Shown piece by piece: positions 1 to 10,425 of a stretch of 64,000 nucleotides of DNA. Both the position numbers and the translations under genes were made by a program. Under the pieces are notes generated by a model. That model saw only the letters and a list, made by a program, of their open reading frames with translations, was not told the origin of the DNA and made no database searches. This DNA comes from Naegleria lovaniensis (lineage: Eukaryota > Heterolobosea > Eutetramitea > Acrasida > Naegleriidae). The DNA lies in the NCBI RefSeq assembly GCF_003324165.1, contig NW_025407861.1:364143-428142 (forward strand). Reading direction: 5' to 3'. Position 1 is the first letter of the stretch; every line of letters starts with the position of its first letter.

Positions 1-3000
1 ACTGCTGCATCATCTTCTCCAAAACTATTGTGTATTTGTTCAGAATCTGTAACATATTTGTTACTATGAATAATCTGGGTCTCTTTTTGAGGATTGTCTT
101 GAAGAATGCAATATTTCGATTCCATCTCTTCGAGTAAGGTTTTATCATGTGGATGATCCTCTATGTGATCCTCTGTTGCGTAGTCCTCTCGAGAATATGA
201 ATTTGGACAAGTCTCACGGCCGTCAATGATATCCAAGTCATAGGAAGAAGCTATTTTTCTGAGCCCTTCCTCAATGGATCGTATTCGTTCATCCATCATT
301 GCTTGGACTGCAGAGTTTATACCGTTATTTGCGCTTTGAGCAGGTTTGGATGGAGCATTTGGAGATGGTTGAAAATCTGGTGACTCACTACTATTTACAA
401 TCGTTGAACTCTTGTCTGGACGTTGATGTGGTGGTGTATTGTCATTGAGGGTTGGTGCTGTCTTGAATTTTAAAATACGAAGTTCCTCTCGTTCAATCTC
501 TCCCCAAACTCGCTTGTACTCATCGTTTTCAATCAGTATATTTCTCAGTTTCACATTCACTGATGTTGTTGTTGATTGAGGTGATGTTGAACGACTCTTT
601 GACAGAGAAGATGACCGCTTTGGAGTCGATGATAGCTCGGTTGTTGTGTTGTTTAGTTGACCGCTGGATGTAATAGACTTGTTACTAGATGCAGAAGAAG
701 GTCGTTGTTTTGGAGTGATAATCTTGGATGCATATCCGTTTTGAGCGTCCAACGATGTTGAATCAGCACTCATTAAGGTGCCAGCGTTGTGTGGCGTTGA
801 AGCTCTGTGAGATACCACTTTTGGTTTGACATGAGCATATTTTTCTCTATTTTTTCTTGCAATCTCTTCGAGAGTAAGCTCTTTTGGATCAAAGCCGGCA
901 GGTCGCGTTCTGTTGGAATTGGGCTGACTTGATGGAGTTTTGGCTCCACTTCTGCTACTTGCACGGCTTGAGGGTGTGAAAGGCCTTGGGTTCAAAAAAC
1001 CACTAGTGTTCGAAAAATTGCCACTCCTATTTAGAGATGTGAATGATGAATTTTGGTCATCATTACTTGCGTCACAAGCATGCCCATTGGTCATTCGGCT
1101 TACATTTCTTGGAGTTTTTGGCGTCGATGAGGCACTATCTGCGTTAGCATCTGTTCCCAAGTTAGAAGAAGTGTCCAAATTGGAGACTATATTCTTGAAT
1201 ACAGAGCTCTTATTGAGCTGCTGATCCAGGTTCAAAATTTCTTCGAGTATTAGCTTTTCTTGTCGGTCAAATTGAATATTGTCATTGTGCGTGAGTGAAG
1301 ATGATGTATTTCTTGAATTGAATCTGTTAGACTTGGGTGTGGAGATGGTGTTTGAAATGTTATTGTTGTTTCTAGAAGGAGCTCGATAATGAGGTGAATG
1401 TCCCGAACGAGGGGATTTTACATTTCTGTTTCCAGTTTTTGACGAATTCGTGTTGACATGGTCTGAAAAGTTGCTTCTATTCGTAGAAATCTGAGAGTGA
1501 AGTCTGCGATGAGGTGAGGTCGTTGCATTGGCTGCTGAGAATGAGGTTCGGCTATTGTTGATATTATTTGAGGAGCATCGAGAAGGTGACTGAGCAGAGG
1601 ATGATGTTCGTATGCGAGAGGAGGAGCCAGGTCTAGGAGTGAAAACCTTAGAAGAATCTGCTGATGAATTTGGCAAGCAATGTAAGGATGAAGATCGTTT
1701 CATGGGTGACTTGGAGCTCACTGTTGGCGTCATTGCTGACATGCTATTACTACTGTTATATAAAGTATATCTCTGCAATGGGGATGTGGTTCTTTGGAAT
1801 GGGCTAGTACCAGCATTGTTTTTGTGATGAGGTGAGCTCGTTCGTGAGTATTCTGGAATTTCTTCAGGAATTAAATTCAACTCCTCTCGAGCTTGCTCCT
1901 CATAATTAAAATTGTTCCTGGCTACAATTCTCTTTCGGCGTTCTTGCTCATAATGCTTGGACCCTTTGGGTGAGGGTGGCATGTTTACGGGCAACGATTT
2001 AACGTCATTGACCAACCTGCTGCTAAAGTTATGATTGGAATGGCTCGTTGAAGATGGAGAGGAGCTTCTCGATTTGTTGGAGGTCGTCATCATTCCCGTG
2101 TTTGACCTATTATTGTTACCAGAAGCATCCAGTATTGATGTGAATGTATCCCTACTACTCACACTCTCTAACATGGCCTTAATATTCATATTCTTTAACT
2201 CCTCAATACGTTTCAACAAGTAGGACGATCGATCGTCGGAGAGATGTTTGTACTGTTGGTGAGCGAAATTGGTAGCTACTCGCCTTACTTCGGAAGAAAC
2301 AGTAGGAGCAAAGTAGTGATGATTTTCAGATGGTGAGGAGGAAGTAGTTTCTTTGTTGTGATGTGATGATTGGCATGACGAGAAGGAAGAGTGTTCATTG
2401 TGTTGCTTGGGGTGGGATAATGAAGAAGACAAGGAAGGCTCGTAGGATGCCTTCTGGGGATGGAGAACAAAGTGGCGCTCAGCAAATTGATTAATGAGGT
2501 GTTCATGATCATCCTCCAAGCCTTCATCTCTATACATCATGTCATCATCGAGTTGATGATCATCAAAATGATCTGCTTCATCATCATGAACATCAATTTC
2601 GTAAGAGTCCTCCTCCTCCCGTTGTACATCTCCTCGCGAGGTCATTTCGCTTCGGAAATGTTGAAAAGCCTCCAATAATTCTTGTTTCTTCTTTCTTCTC
2701 CGAGAGCGAGACATTTCCAATAAATTCCTTACATAGCCTTCTTCATCCTCAATTTTTCCAACGTGATGAGGTGTATTGGGAGAAGAAGACTTTTTTGAAT
2801 GAGCACTGAGTGGTGAGGGTGTTGAGGTGGCTGAAGATGGTAGAGGTGAGCCTACTCCTCCACTCTGCATTGGAGATGTTGTTGTTGCTGATGGTGATGC
2901 CCTCTTCTTTTGATTCCGTAATGAGGGTTGTTGAGAAGTCATCATGATCCCTCCGCTCAATGTTGTCGTCATACTCTCCATCCGTTTCAGATGATTATCG

Positions 3001-3125
3001 TCTGTGTTGTTGTTGTTGAACTGCTTGTTATTTTCCACTATTGAATTGCTAGCAAGCCCACTACTCTGAAGGTCGGATTCGTTCGTAGACAATGAGGCTT
3101 GTGTGCTTGGAGCAAGCTGCAGCAT
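1..3125 (-). CDS. Large low-complexity Ser/Asn-rich protein, 3' part outside window
   Basis: One minus-strand frame stays open from an ATG at 3125 to the window edge, 1,041 codons with no stop, so the C-terminus lies outside. The protein is rich in Ser, Asn, Thr and Pro with many SP/TP sites. It has a basic stretch (SRSRRRKKQELLEAFQHF) roughly 130-150 residues in, followed by an Asp/His-rich acidic stretch. Short helical segments stand out from the disorder, for example KRIEELKNMN and, near the visible end, YKRVWGEIEREELRIL. No catalytic domain is recognisable. Frame was checked at about 780, 2280 and 3125 and no intron is needed. The composition resembles the neighbouring zinc-finger protein and suggests a disordered scaffold or regulatory protein; function unknown. 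Confidence 0.75.
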   Translation of the reverse strand, partial: MLQLAPSTQASLSTNESDLQSSGLASNSIVENNKQFNNNNTDDNHLKRMESMTTTLSGGIMMTSQQPSLRNQKKRASPSATTTSPMQSGGVGSPLPSSATSTPSPLSAHSKKSSSPNTPHHVGKIEDEEGYVRNLLEMSRSRRRKKKQELLEAFQHFRSEMTSRGDVQREEEDSYEIDVHDDEADHFDDHQLDDDMMYRDEGLEDDHEHLINQFAERHFVLHPQKASYEPSLSSSLSHPKQHNEHSSFSSCQSSHHNKETTSSSPSENHHYFAPTVSSEVRRVATNFAHQQYKHLSDDRSSYLLKRIEELKNMNIKAMLESVSSRDTFTSILDASGNNNRSNTGMMTTSNKSRSSSPSSTSHSNHNFSSRLVNDVKSLPVNMPPSPKGSKHYEQERRKRIVARNNFNYEEQAREELNLIPEEIPEYSRTSSPHHKNNAGTSPFQRTTSPLQRYTLYNSSNSMSAMTPTVSSKSPMKRSSSLHCLPNSSADSSKVFTPRPGSSSRIRTSSSAQSPSRCSSNNINNSRTSFSAANATTSPHRRLHSQISTNRSNFSDHVNTNSSKTGNRNVKSPRSGHSPHYRAPSRNNNNISNTISTPKSNRFNSRNTSSSLTHNDNIQFDRQEKLILEEILNLDQQLNKSSVFKNIVSNLDTSSNLGTDANADSASSTPKTPRNVSRMTNGHACDASNDDQNSSFTSLNRSGNFSNTSGFLNPRPFTPSSRASSRSGAKTPSSQPNSNRTRPAGFDPKELTLEEIARKNREKYAHVKPKVVSHRASTPHNAGTLMSADSTSLDAQNGYASKIITPKQRPSSASSNKSITSSGQLNNTTTELSSTPKRSSSLSKSRSTSPQSTTTSVNVKLRNILIENDEYKRVWGEIEREELRILKFKTAPTLNDNTPPHQRPDKSSTIVNSSESPDFQPSPNAPSKPAQSANNGINSAVQAMMDERIRSIEEGLRKIASSYDLDIIDGRETCPNSYSREDYATEDHIEDHPHDKTLLEEMESKYCILQDNPQKETQIIHSNKYVTDSEQIHNSFGEDDAA

Positions 3126-3936
3126 TGTTTTTTGGTTGATGCAGATTTTGAGTGGGCTCGCTTTCGCGCCAAAATCACTTCCAATCATCCAATTAACGGG
3201 ATGGGAATGATTTAAATTCATACATCCATCAAGTCGAATGAAATGATGGATTTTAGCAAAGATCATGATTTGATATAATAATGGAGGAGAACTTGTGTTG
3301 GCCATGACTTGCCTCCATCAATGACCACTACCGAGCTTGAACAATGGGAAACAAAATGATAATGTGCTTCGTGTGTTTGCTCGAACCACAAGATAATGAA
3401 AAAAAATTGATGACAACCACCCGGTTGTGAAGTCGATCGAACGTGGTTCTGTCATATCTTCGGCAAGAACAACCACATGTCCAAATTGGTTTTCTCTCAT
3501 GTTATTTCATCATTCGTTCTTCACCCAACAAACGATCTATTGATCATTTCCACCACAACAATTAATTCCACACAATTGCAAATTACTGTCATCATTAAAC
3601 AATAATTTCGCCTGAGCCAGTATCGTATCCAATCATACAGTGGCAAGCTGTGTGAAAATTGAATCCATGAAGATGAGGTTGGCATAATTGGTGTCGAATG
3701 CCTTGAACGGACGAAAGGTTTTTTGTTTGGACCAATGGTTGATGGCGGGTAAAAATAGTTTATTGAGGGGCGATTTTTCATTGGTTGCGATTTTATTGTT
3801 GTAACGCACCGTTGTGTTTTTATAAATAGCCAAACCGTACCCAACGGTAAAAGTTGCGAAAAAATTGCGTTGATTCAAAACGATCATTCAACAACTCACA
3901 TTCTAAAGAACCATTCTCCTAAACCCGCATCACAAA
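3126..3936. other. Intergenic, divergent upstream region
   Basis: This AT-rich stretch separates a minus-strand gene from a small plus-strand ORF. Short overlapping frames on the minus strand have no coding character. It should contain promoters for both sides; a TATA-like element is listed separately. Confidence 0.5.
3821..3828 (+). promoter_or_regulatory. TATA-like element
   Basis: TATAAATA lies about 110 bp upstream of the ATG at 3937 and faces the small ORF. Assignment as a promoter element is inference from sequence and spacing. Confidence 0.3.
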
Positions 3937-4095
3937 ATGCTCTCTCACGCTTCCGTAACTGCTGCCAAGATGGTCCACTCAAATCCATCCCGAAACTTTA
4001 GACCAGTGTGTCGAAATGGAGATTGTGTTGGAAATATTCTGGATATGGCTTTGGTGAATAGACAATTATTGATGGCCAAGAAGAACAAGATTTAA
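3937..4095 (+). CDS. Possible small protein, 52 residues
   Basis: An ATG in an A-rich context (CACAAAATG) opens a 52-codon frame ending in TAA. The product is basic at both ends (N-terminus MLSHASVTAAKMVHSNPSR, C-terminus MAKKNKI), with a central CRNGDC pair of cysteines and a short hydrophobic helix. The N-terminus, with Ser, Ala, Lys and Arg and no acidic residue, could be a mitochondrial presequence. The 5' flank is C/A-rich like UTRs of other genes here. No family is recognised; it may be a chance ORF. Confidence 0.35.
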   Translation: MLSHASVTAAKMVHSNPSRNFRPVCRNGDCVGNILDMALVNRQLLMAKKNKI

Positions 4096-4574
4096 ACATG
4101 TTCATTTGTTCGCATTAGTGGACTCTAGGATCAACTCATTCACCTTTACGAATATTTTCCTTTGAGTTTTGAGGGTTTTTGTTACTGCGCTTCTTGTCGT
4201 ATTGAGCGACAAAGCTCGTAACATGACAAGCTGGATGTGCATCGCACTTGGATCTCTCTATCGAGAGATTATGAAAACAATCTGAATCAGCATTGTCTTG
4301 CTCTCGAATTCTTTCCATTTCTCAATCTCCTCATCTCTCTCCCAACAATTTTGATTTGCGGCTTTTACTTCAATTTTCCAATATAAACAAATTTAATGAT
4401 TTTACTTCACACCAAATTATTTGTCGTTATCTCGCTTTGAACATGATTTTGTGTCTGAATGAGTCAACAACCAAATTTTGCTGTTTGCTTGAGACTCGCC
4501 CAATCTTATTTGCATGAAAAGAACTCGCAATTTATCGAAAAACCACTCATTCGATAATTTATTTTCCAACATGA
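4096..4574. other. Convergent intergenic region
   Basis: No convincing gene seen. It separates the end of the small ORF from the 3' end of the zinc-finger gene and probably holds both 3' UTRs. Confidence 0.4.
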
Positions 4575-7500
4575 TCACTCTTTAGAGTGAACATTCCGAT
4601 TGTGTCTTCTCAAATTGCTGGCTGTGGTGAATGCTTTACCACAACCCTCAATTTCACACAGATAGGGTCTTTCACCTGTGTGTCGACGAATGTGCACCTT
4701 AATATCGCTCTTTCTCTTGAATTTTCTGTTGCAAAACGAGCATTCAAATCCTTCATTGTTCTCAAGTTCAATAATTCCAATTTGACTTGCTGTAATGTGA
4801 GATTTTCGTTTCTTCTTGGTGGGTGAATGGGGAGTGTCATCATGAAGATCCGAGGCAGAATCTTCGCCATGATGGCCTTCTTCGTCATCTGAAACATTTG
4901 GAGACGTTTCCATAGCAGCTTCGTCTTGAGAATGGAATACGGGTTGGGACGCTGCTTGGTGGTGATGTGAATCAGTTGTCTGTGACACATGTTGTTGAGA
5001 TGAAGAAAAGGTGGATTGCGATGGCATCATTAGAGCGCTTCCAGAGTCTTGCTTAATTTTGATTCGTTTGGTTTTTCCCTTTTCTGTTGCAGCACTGCTC
5101 GTCACGATATGGGTGTGCATGACTGGTGTCATGTTTTCAGTCGATATTTCGTGTTGTTGTTGCTGCTTGTCCTTCTTGGGTTTTGACTTGCGTTTTTGTG
5201 GCGTCAAAGGAGATGTGGTAAATGCTTGAGCTTGGTGGATATTCTCTTCCGTGACGTTGGAGAAATTGAACTGTTTTTGCTTTCTTGACGCATTTGAGGG
5301 TGCTGTATTGACATTTTTCATGGACATCATGTGGTGATTGGTATTCATGTTCTGTTGTTGCTGCTGCTGATGTTGTTGATGCAATTTTGAAAACAATGGG
5401 TTCACAGCTCCCCCAATCATGGCATGAGTTGGAGAGGTTAATCTTGATGAATGTTGTTGTTGTTGATCCACAAATTGTGACGTTGCATTACTTCCAAAAT
5501 TCATGCTATTCCTTTCACCAGTGCTATTGACATTGGATCCCATTAGAAATTGTTGCTGTTCCATACTCCTAGAAGAGGTACCTTGATGACGTGAGGACGA
5601 TGATAATTGTTGTAAATTGGCAGAGGTTGGGGAGGAAGCAGCACTTGTTTCAATAAATCTCTGAAGTACAGAAGGATCAATAGACATGGAGCTGTTCATA
5701 TTATTGAATGACTTGTTGCTCTGGAAAGAATTGCTAGTGTTGCTACTACCCAGAATATTTGAGCCAGTAATATGACTACCACCAATGCTTCCTTGTTGTG
5801 AGCTTGTAAATCTAAAGTTGCTATTAAAGTGAGAGGAGTTCGAATGTTGAACGCCATTATTTTTCCCACTTCCCAACGAGGTATTGTTATTCACATTCGA
5901 TTTAAATGGTTGATTCTGTGTTTGTGTGGGTGGAGGATTAAAATTAAAAGACCCGGCACTATTTGAGACACTTTCATTATAGGCACTTGCTTGCTTTTGT
6001 TGTTGCTGCAACGTGAGAGCAAACAAAGAGGCAAGATCAATACCACTTTTTTGAGCATATAAAATTCCCTGAAGTAAGGTGTCCGTGCTAATGTTGAAAA
6101 AGTTATTTGTATCAATAGATCCCACGCTGTGAGTATCATTATTTGGTGATTGCATTGAATGGCTGTTTGTGGGAGATTGCATGGTTTGACTCAAATGTAA
6201 TCCCATATTGCTGTTGGAAGCAGTATTTTGCTGATTGTAATTGTGGTTCATTTGGTTCATTTCCATTAGTTTATGCTGTTGATGTTGTTGCTGCTGAGTG
6301 TTCACAGAGCTTCCTCTACTTGGTGCATTCTGCATGGTGACGTTCATATTGTTACTTGTAGAGAAATCTTCATAAGTAGATACCATTGGTGCAGTAGTCT
6401 GATTGGTTTTCGTATTGTCTGTTGTAGCTGCAACAAATTCATAATTTTGCAGAGATCGCTTCATATTGTTGAAGGACGACGAGATGGTCTCTGAGGCGCT
6501 ACTGTTCATTGAATTTTGGTTGGCTGAGGCAGCAGTCGTCGTCGAGGAGTAGTGTGGTGTTGCCGATTGTGAATGGGTGACACCAGCATTACCAGATGTC
6601 AATTTTTGAGTGGATGGTACAAAGAAATTCCCAGAATTGCTCGAAACTGGAATATTGTCGAGCGAAATGTTTAGAAAAGGGTTGGAATTAATGTTGGATG
6701 ATTCCCAAAAGTTTTGTTGCGCGGATTGAGAGGAATTGTTCAAATTTTGAAGGGATGAACCTTCTTTTTGAGGAGGGTTTGGAGTAGGGAAGGAAGCAGG
6801 TTGAAGAGGAGTGGTTGGTGTGTTTAAGAAAGAGCTTAGTGAGCCGCTTGATGTTTCGTGTTTCATGGAGTTTCCAAAGCCCTTTCTAGTAGGGTTGTCA
6901 ATGAGACTCGTGTTGGACACAGATACTGTCAAGCTACCGCCATTGTTCAAGTTATTGCTGCTATTGAAGCCCAATAGACCCATGTTTTGATTGTGAGAGC
7001 TCGTGGAGGCAAAGAATGCATCCACTACTGAGCTACTGTGGTGCAATGAGGGTGCAATGGCGTCCTCTTCCATAATATTCATAAATTCATTGTCCTCAAA
7101 ATTGATCATGTCTTCATAGGTCAATCCAAAATCGTCTCCACTCAATGCAGTGTTTAACATGTACTGATTGGGATCATCAGATTCCATTGCATTAACATCC
7201 ATATCACTGCTGCCACTTTGTGTATTGGCACCCTGATTTTTCATGACATCCATAGAAATGTTATTTTCAGAGAGTCGTTCTTCTGTGAGCGCATCATGAC
7301 TGTGAGATGCTGAGCTAGTACCATCTTTGGGTTCTCCACCACCTAGCGAGGAAATTGGTAAACCGCCAGAAGAGGATCTACCACGTTCCGAATGTTGCTG
7401 TTTCTGTTGCTCAAATAATTCAGCTCTTCTCGATCCAACAATTCCTCTAATTTTTGATCTGAGTGACGATTGTTTTTTCACAATATTATTTCCAAAGTGA

Positions 7501-8966
7501 GCATAACATGTTTGTTTTCTCTTTGAACTTTCAACCATCTTTGCAATTGGTCTCAAATAAATAATTTCCGAGTTTTGATTATTATTTGAGTTCAAATAGG
7601 GATCATCCTTATTACTGGTTAAAAGTGCATAGATGGATGGAAGTTTAACTGTAGGAGGTTCCGAAGACAATGCAGGTATCAGTGTATTGTTACTTCTTCT
7701 AGAGGTTGCGTTTGAAATTGTTGTTGATGATGTTGGAGGAGGATTTGGAATGGATGCTTCAGCAGCATTATTTGATGACGGCACAGTGATTGTAGTGGTT
7801 TTTGAAAATTTAGTTTGAAGCTGTTGTGAAGAAATGACGCTAGGATGACTGCTGCTACTCGTTGTTGTTGCTGTTGTTGTCGTCGTGGAAGGAGTAGGTC
7901 CCGATGGGGCCATGCTGTTAGTTAAGTTTGATTTTCCGCTGCTCGTATTATTGCTAGCAGTAGTGTATGGTGAATGACTGGATGAAATATTCATCATCGG
8001 AGTTGTAGCTGGGGTGCTTGTATTGGAGGATGGTGGAAAAGTTAGAGAGGAAGGGTTGGTATGAAAGGAAGTATTGGCTACAGCAGATGCTTTTGGAGAG
8101 AATGCTTGTTGTTGTTGAGAGGGATGAGTGGAAAGTCTACCACTTGTGGTTACTTGTGGTGGTGTTGTAGAGGTGGCTGATGCTGCTCCTGCTGATGGTT
8201 GTTGCATCATTAGGCTTCCACCGCTACTGCTCATCGTTACGGAAGATGATGATGATATCGAATGAAGATGATGATGGGAAGAAGAAGAGGAAGGATGAAT
8301 GGATGCCGATGGAGATGGCAATACCGAGAGAGCTCTCTGGTCTTCCTCTTGAAATGATGACTGCCCGTAGTTTTGATGATGAATAGGCTCTCCGCTCTTA
8401 CTAGTTTCCAACAATGGAGTTTTGAAAGTATTGATGGTGGTGGTATTTTGTTGTGGATGGATGAAATGATGATGATTATACAATGATGATTGCTGTGCTT
8501 TGGAATGACGATTTCTCGGCGAATCAAGTTGAGTATAATGCGATGAATTGCTGCTCCAGCTACTGCTTCCACTACTGCTGCTGCTAGGATGAAGGGAAGA
8601 AGAACTGGAAGCAGAATGAATGTGTTGTTGTACTTGTTGCTGTGGTAGCAATCGTTGTTGTACTTGTTGCTGAGGAGTATGATGATCCGAAGAAAGAGTT
8701 CTCCTTCTCGTAATTGCATCAACCGTGGTGGTGGTACTGCTGCTGCTGCTACTACAAGAAGTCCCGACAGGAGGAGAGATGAGGGCAATATTTTGTTGTG
8801 TGGTTGTGCTGGTTGAGGATAGTGGTTCTGCTACAACAGCTGTTGTGGGATGATGAAGAAGGGATGAACAAGAAGAGGTCGTGCTCGAAGTGTTGTTTCC
8901 AATGGGGAGGTTGTTACTCGTTAATGCTGTTGTCGTTGTTGAGGAAGGAGGAAATATGGTCTGCAT
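4575..8966 (-). CDS. C2H2 zinc-finger protein with long polyQ/N/S regions
   Basis: Intronless 1,463-residue ORF. Only the last ~58 residues form a recognisable domain: two adjacent C2H2 fingers (C-x2-C-x12-H-x3-H, then C-x4-C-x12-H-x4-H) joined by a canonical TGERPY linker. That is the arrangement of sequence-specific DNA-binding proteins. Ahead of the fingers are basic, NLS-like runs (KRKSKPKKDK and PTKKKRKS) and an acidic patch (VSDDEEGHHGED). The remaining ~1,350 residues are homopolymeric Ser, Thr, Asn, Gln and His tracts encoded by imperfect CAA/CAG and TCA/TCT repeats. It is likely a nuclear transcription regulator with disordered interaction regions. Target genes cannot be inferred. 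Confidence 0.85.
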   Translation of the reverse strand: MQTIFPPSSTTTTALTSNNLPIGNNTSSTTSSCSSLLHHPTTAVVAEPLSSTSTTTQQNIALISPPVGTSCSSSSSSTTTTVDAITRRRTLSSDHHTPQQQVQQRLLPQQQVQQHIHSASSSSSLHPSSSSSGSSSWSSNSSHYTQLDSPRNRHSKAQQSSLYNHHHFIHPQQNTTTINTFKTPLLETSKSGEPIHHQNYGQSSFQEEDQRALSVLPSPSASIHPSSSSSHHHLHSISSSSSVTMSSSGGSLMMQQPSAGAASATSTTPPQVTTSGRLSTHPSQQQQAFSPKASAVANTSFHTNPSSLTFPPSSNTSTPATTPMMNISSSHSPYTTASNNTSSGKSNLTNSMAPSGPTPSTTTTTATTTSSSSHPSVISSQQLQTKFSKTTTITVPSSNNAAEASIPNPPPTSSTTISNATSRRSNNTLIPALSSEPPTVKLPSIYALLTSNKDDPYLNSNNNQNSEIIYLRPIAKMVESSKRKQTCYAHFGNNIVKKQSSLRSKIRGIVGSRRAELFEQQKQQHSERGRSSSGGLPISSLGGGEPKDGTSSASHSHDALTEERLSENNISMDVMKNQGANTQSGSSDMDVNAMESDDPNQYMLNTALSGDDFGLTYEDMINFEDNEFMNIMEEDAIAPSLHHSSSVVDAFFASTSSHNQNMGLLGFNSSNNLNNGGSLTVSVSNTSLIDNPTRKGFGNSMKHETSSGSLSSFLNTPTTPLQPASFPTPNPPQKEGSSLQNLNNSSQSAQQNFWESSNINSNPFLNISLDNIPVSSNSGNFFVPSTQKLTSGNAGVTHSQSATPHYSSTTTAASANQNSMNSSASETISSSFNNMKRSLQNYEFVAATTDNTKTNQTTAPMVSTYEDFSTSNNMNVTMQNAPSRGSSVNTQQQQHQQHKLMEMNQMNHNYNQQNTASNSNMGLHLSQTMQSPTNSHSMQSPNNDTHSVGSIDTNNFFNISTDTLLQGILYAQKSGIDLASLFALTLQQQQKQASAYNESVSNSAGSFNFNPPPTQTQNQPFKSNVNNNTSLGSGKNNGVQHSNSSHFNSNFRFTSSQQGSIGGSHITGSNILGSSNTSNSFQSNKSFNNMNSSMSIDPSVLQRFIETSAASSPTSANLQQLSSSSRHQGTSSRSMEQQQFLMGSNVNSTGERNSMNFGSNATSQFVDQQQQHSSRLTSPTHAMIGGAVNPLFSKLHQQHQQQQQQNMNTNHHMMSMKNVNTAPSNASRKQKQFNFSNVTEENIHQAQAFTTSPLTPQKRKSKPKKDKQQQQHEISTENMTPVMHTHIVTSSAATEKGKTKRIKIKQDSGSALMMPSQSTFSSSQQHVSQTTDSHHHQAASQPVFHSQDEAAMETSPNVSDDEEGHHGEDSASDLHDDTPHSPTKKKRKSHITASQIGIIELENNEGFECSFCNRKFKRKSDIKVHIRRHTGERPYLCEIEGCGKAFTTASNLRRHNRNVHSKE

Positions 8967-10425
8967 GATGTTGTGTTCTCGTTCTTCCTTTTTTGTTGTT
9001 GGTTTGGTGGGATGAATTCAATAAGAATGGATAGGTCTTTTTTGTAATCATTTCAAATATTTGCGCATGAATGGAAGTTTGGGTTATGAGAGTCGATAAT
9101 AGAAATATTGCAACATCATCAATGAGGGATTCAATGATAGTAGTAGTAGTAGTAAATGTCATAGTCAAACATTGAATCCACATGATCCATATTGTATATA
9201 TTTCAATTTCATTTCAAATAATCATGTGGTCGATGAAAACGACAATAGTTCAATTCACAAGAACAGTAAGAAACGGATGAAAAGGGAAGATCTCTTTGTT
9301 TGAAATACCTACCTTTCAAGAATCCTTTTCAGAATCTCTATTTCAACAATTGTTAGTTTCAAAAGACATACGAAAAAAGTACCCACAAGCACACACATGT
9401 GGGTAAAGTGGCATGTGCGCCAAGAAATATATATTGGGTTGAACATCATCACGTCGAGCATTAATTGTTGTTGTTGTTTTGATGATCATCAGGAAAAGTG
9501 TATTCAGTACGGAAAGAACTTGAGATGTTTACATACATGATATTGTTGATTCGGAAAGCTTGCACTACTACTCGTCTCTATCGGTTTAATTCGACCACCC
9601 GGGTGGATGGATTTATGTGGAACGAGTTGGAGTTGGTGGTTTGAAACAAATCAATGAGGATCTTCTTCTTGTCGAATGGTTTTTGATTGTACTAGAGCTT
9701 GTTAGTAGTGATTGTGTGAGCGTTTTAGTGCTCGTTGTTGCTGTTGAAGGAGGGTTTTGTCGAGGAAGTGTTTCTCTTCTTCGTAAAATGTGCCAAAAGT
9801 CAACGCAGTTTTTTTCTTCAAAATAACCCAAAAAGTAAATATTTAGAACACGAGGGTAAACAGCTGGAAGCACTCATCGATTAAACGGCGTTTTCTTCAC
9901 AGAACCCATGCTCAAACACCAAAGATTCATTCATTAACAGACTTTGTATCGGACCACAAAAAAGATGGATCGATATCGAAACTACTTCATGGATGACACA
10001 TGTGGTCCTTGGAGGCATATTGGTCAAAAAGCTCGATTTGGCAAAAGCTAAGTACCACTCTCGAGCGAAAGAATCTTTGAGATTCTGCAATCTTTGATAC
10101 ATTGGTATGGACTTGTTTCAGATCATGACTGTATGAGTGAGAGGGAGTTTGTTGTTGCTGTTTATTCATCAAAAAATATTGACCAACGATCTCATCAAGG
10201 CAATTATATCAACTGTAAAGCCTCACGAATTACCTTAATTTCTCAAAATACGTGTAGATTGAGGGAGGAAAGTTGGAGAAAGAAAATAACGAATTAAGGA
10301 TTGTGGATTTTTGTATTTTGATACAGACAAGTGAAGATCCGACTTTTGAATATTCCGTGTTGATTGTTGTAACTGGTATGAGTTCAATTGCTCGGACGAC
10401 AAAAGTGTTTTCAAGTTGCGTTATT
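8967..10425. other. Long divergent intergenic region with palindromes
   Basis: No gene is supported here. It includes a (TAG)n microsatellite at 9138-9154, an 8-bp-arm inverted repeat with a 10-nt loop at 9380-9405 (TACCCACA / TGTGGGTA), a TATA-rich stretch near 9428, and a 12-bp perfect palindrome CCACCCGGGTGG at 9595-9606. Short ORFs near 9613-9873 on both strands overlap each other and have no family match. An upstream in-frame ATG at 10378 is a possible alternative start for the next gene. Confidence 0.5.

Noticed and set aside
3521-3887. Two overlapping minus-strand ORFs
   Set aside because: They overlap in different frames, have no motif or codon character and lie in a promoter region.
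8590-8700. CRISPR-like or satellite array in TTGTTG/CTGCTG repeats
   Set aside because: These are polyGln/Ser codon repeats inside a coding frame, not spaced direct repeats.
8237-8788. 183-codon minus ORF within the zinc-finger gene
   Set aside because: It is an out-of-frame shadow of repeat-rich codons (Leu/Ile/His runs from TCA/CAT repeats).
9613-9873. Overlapping ORFs of 69 and 86 codons on opposite strands
   Set aside because: They are mutual shadows with no family features; neither can be preferred.
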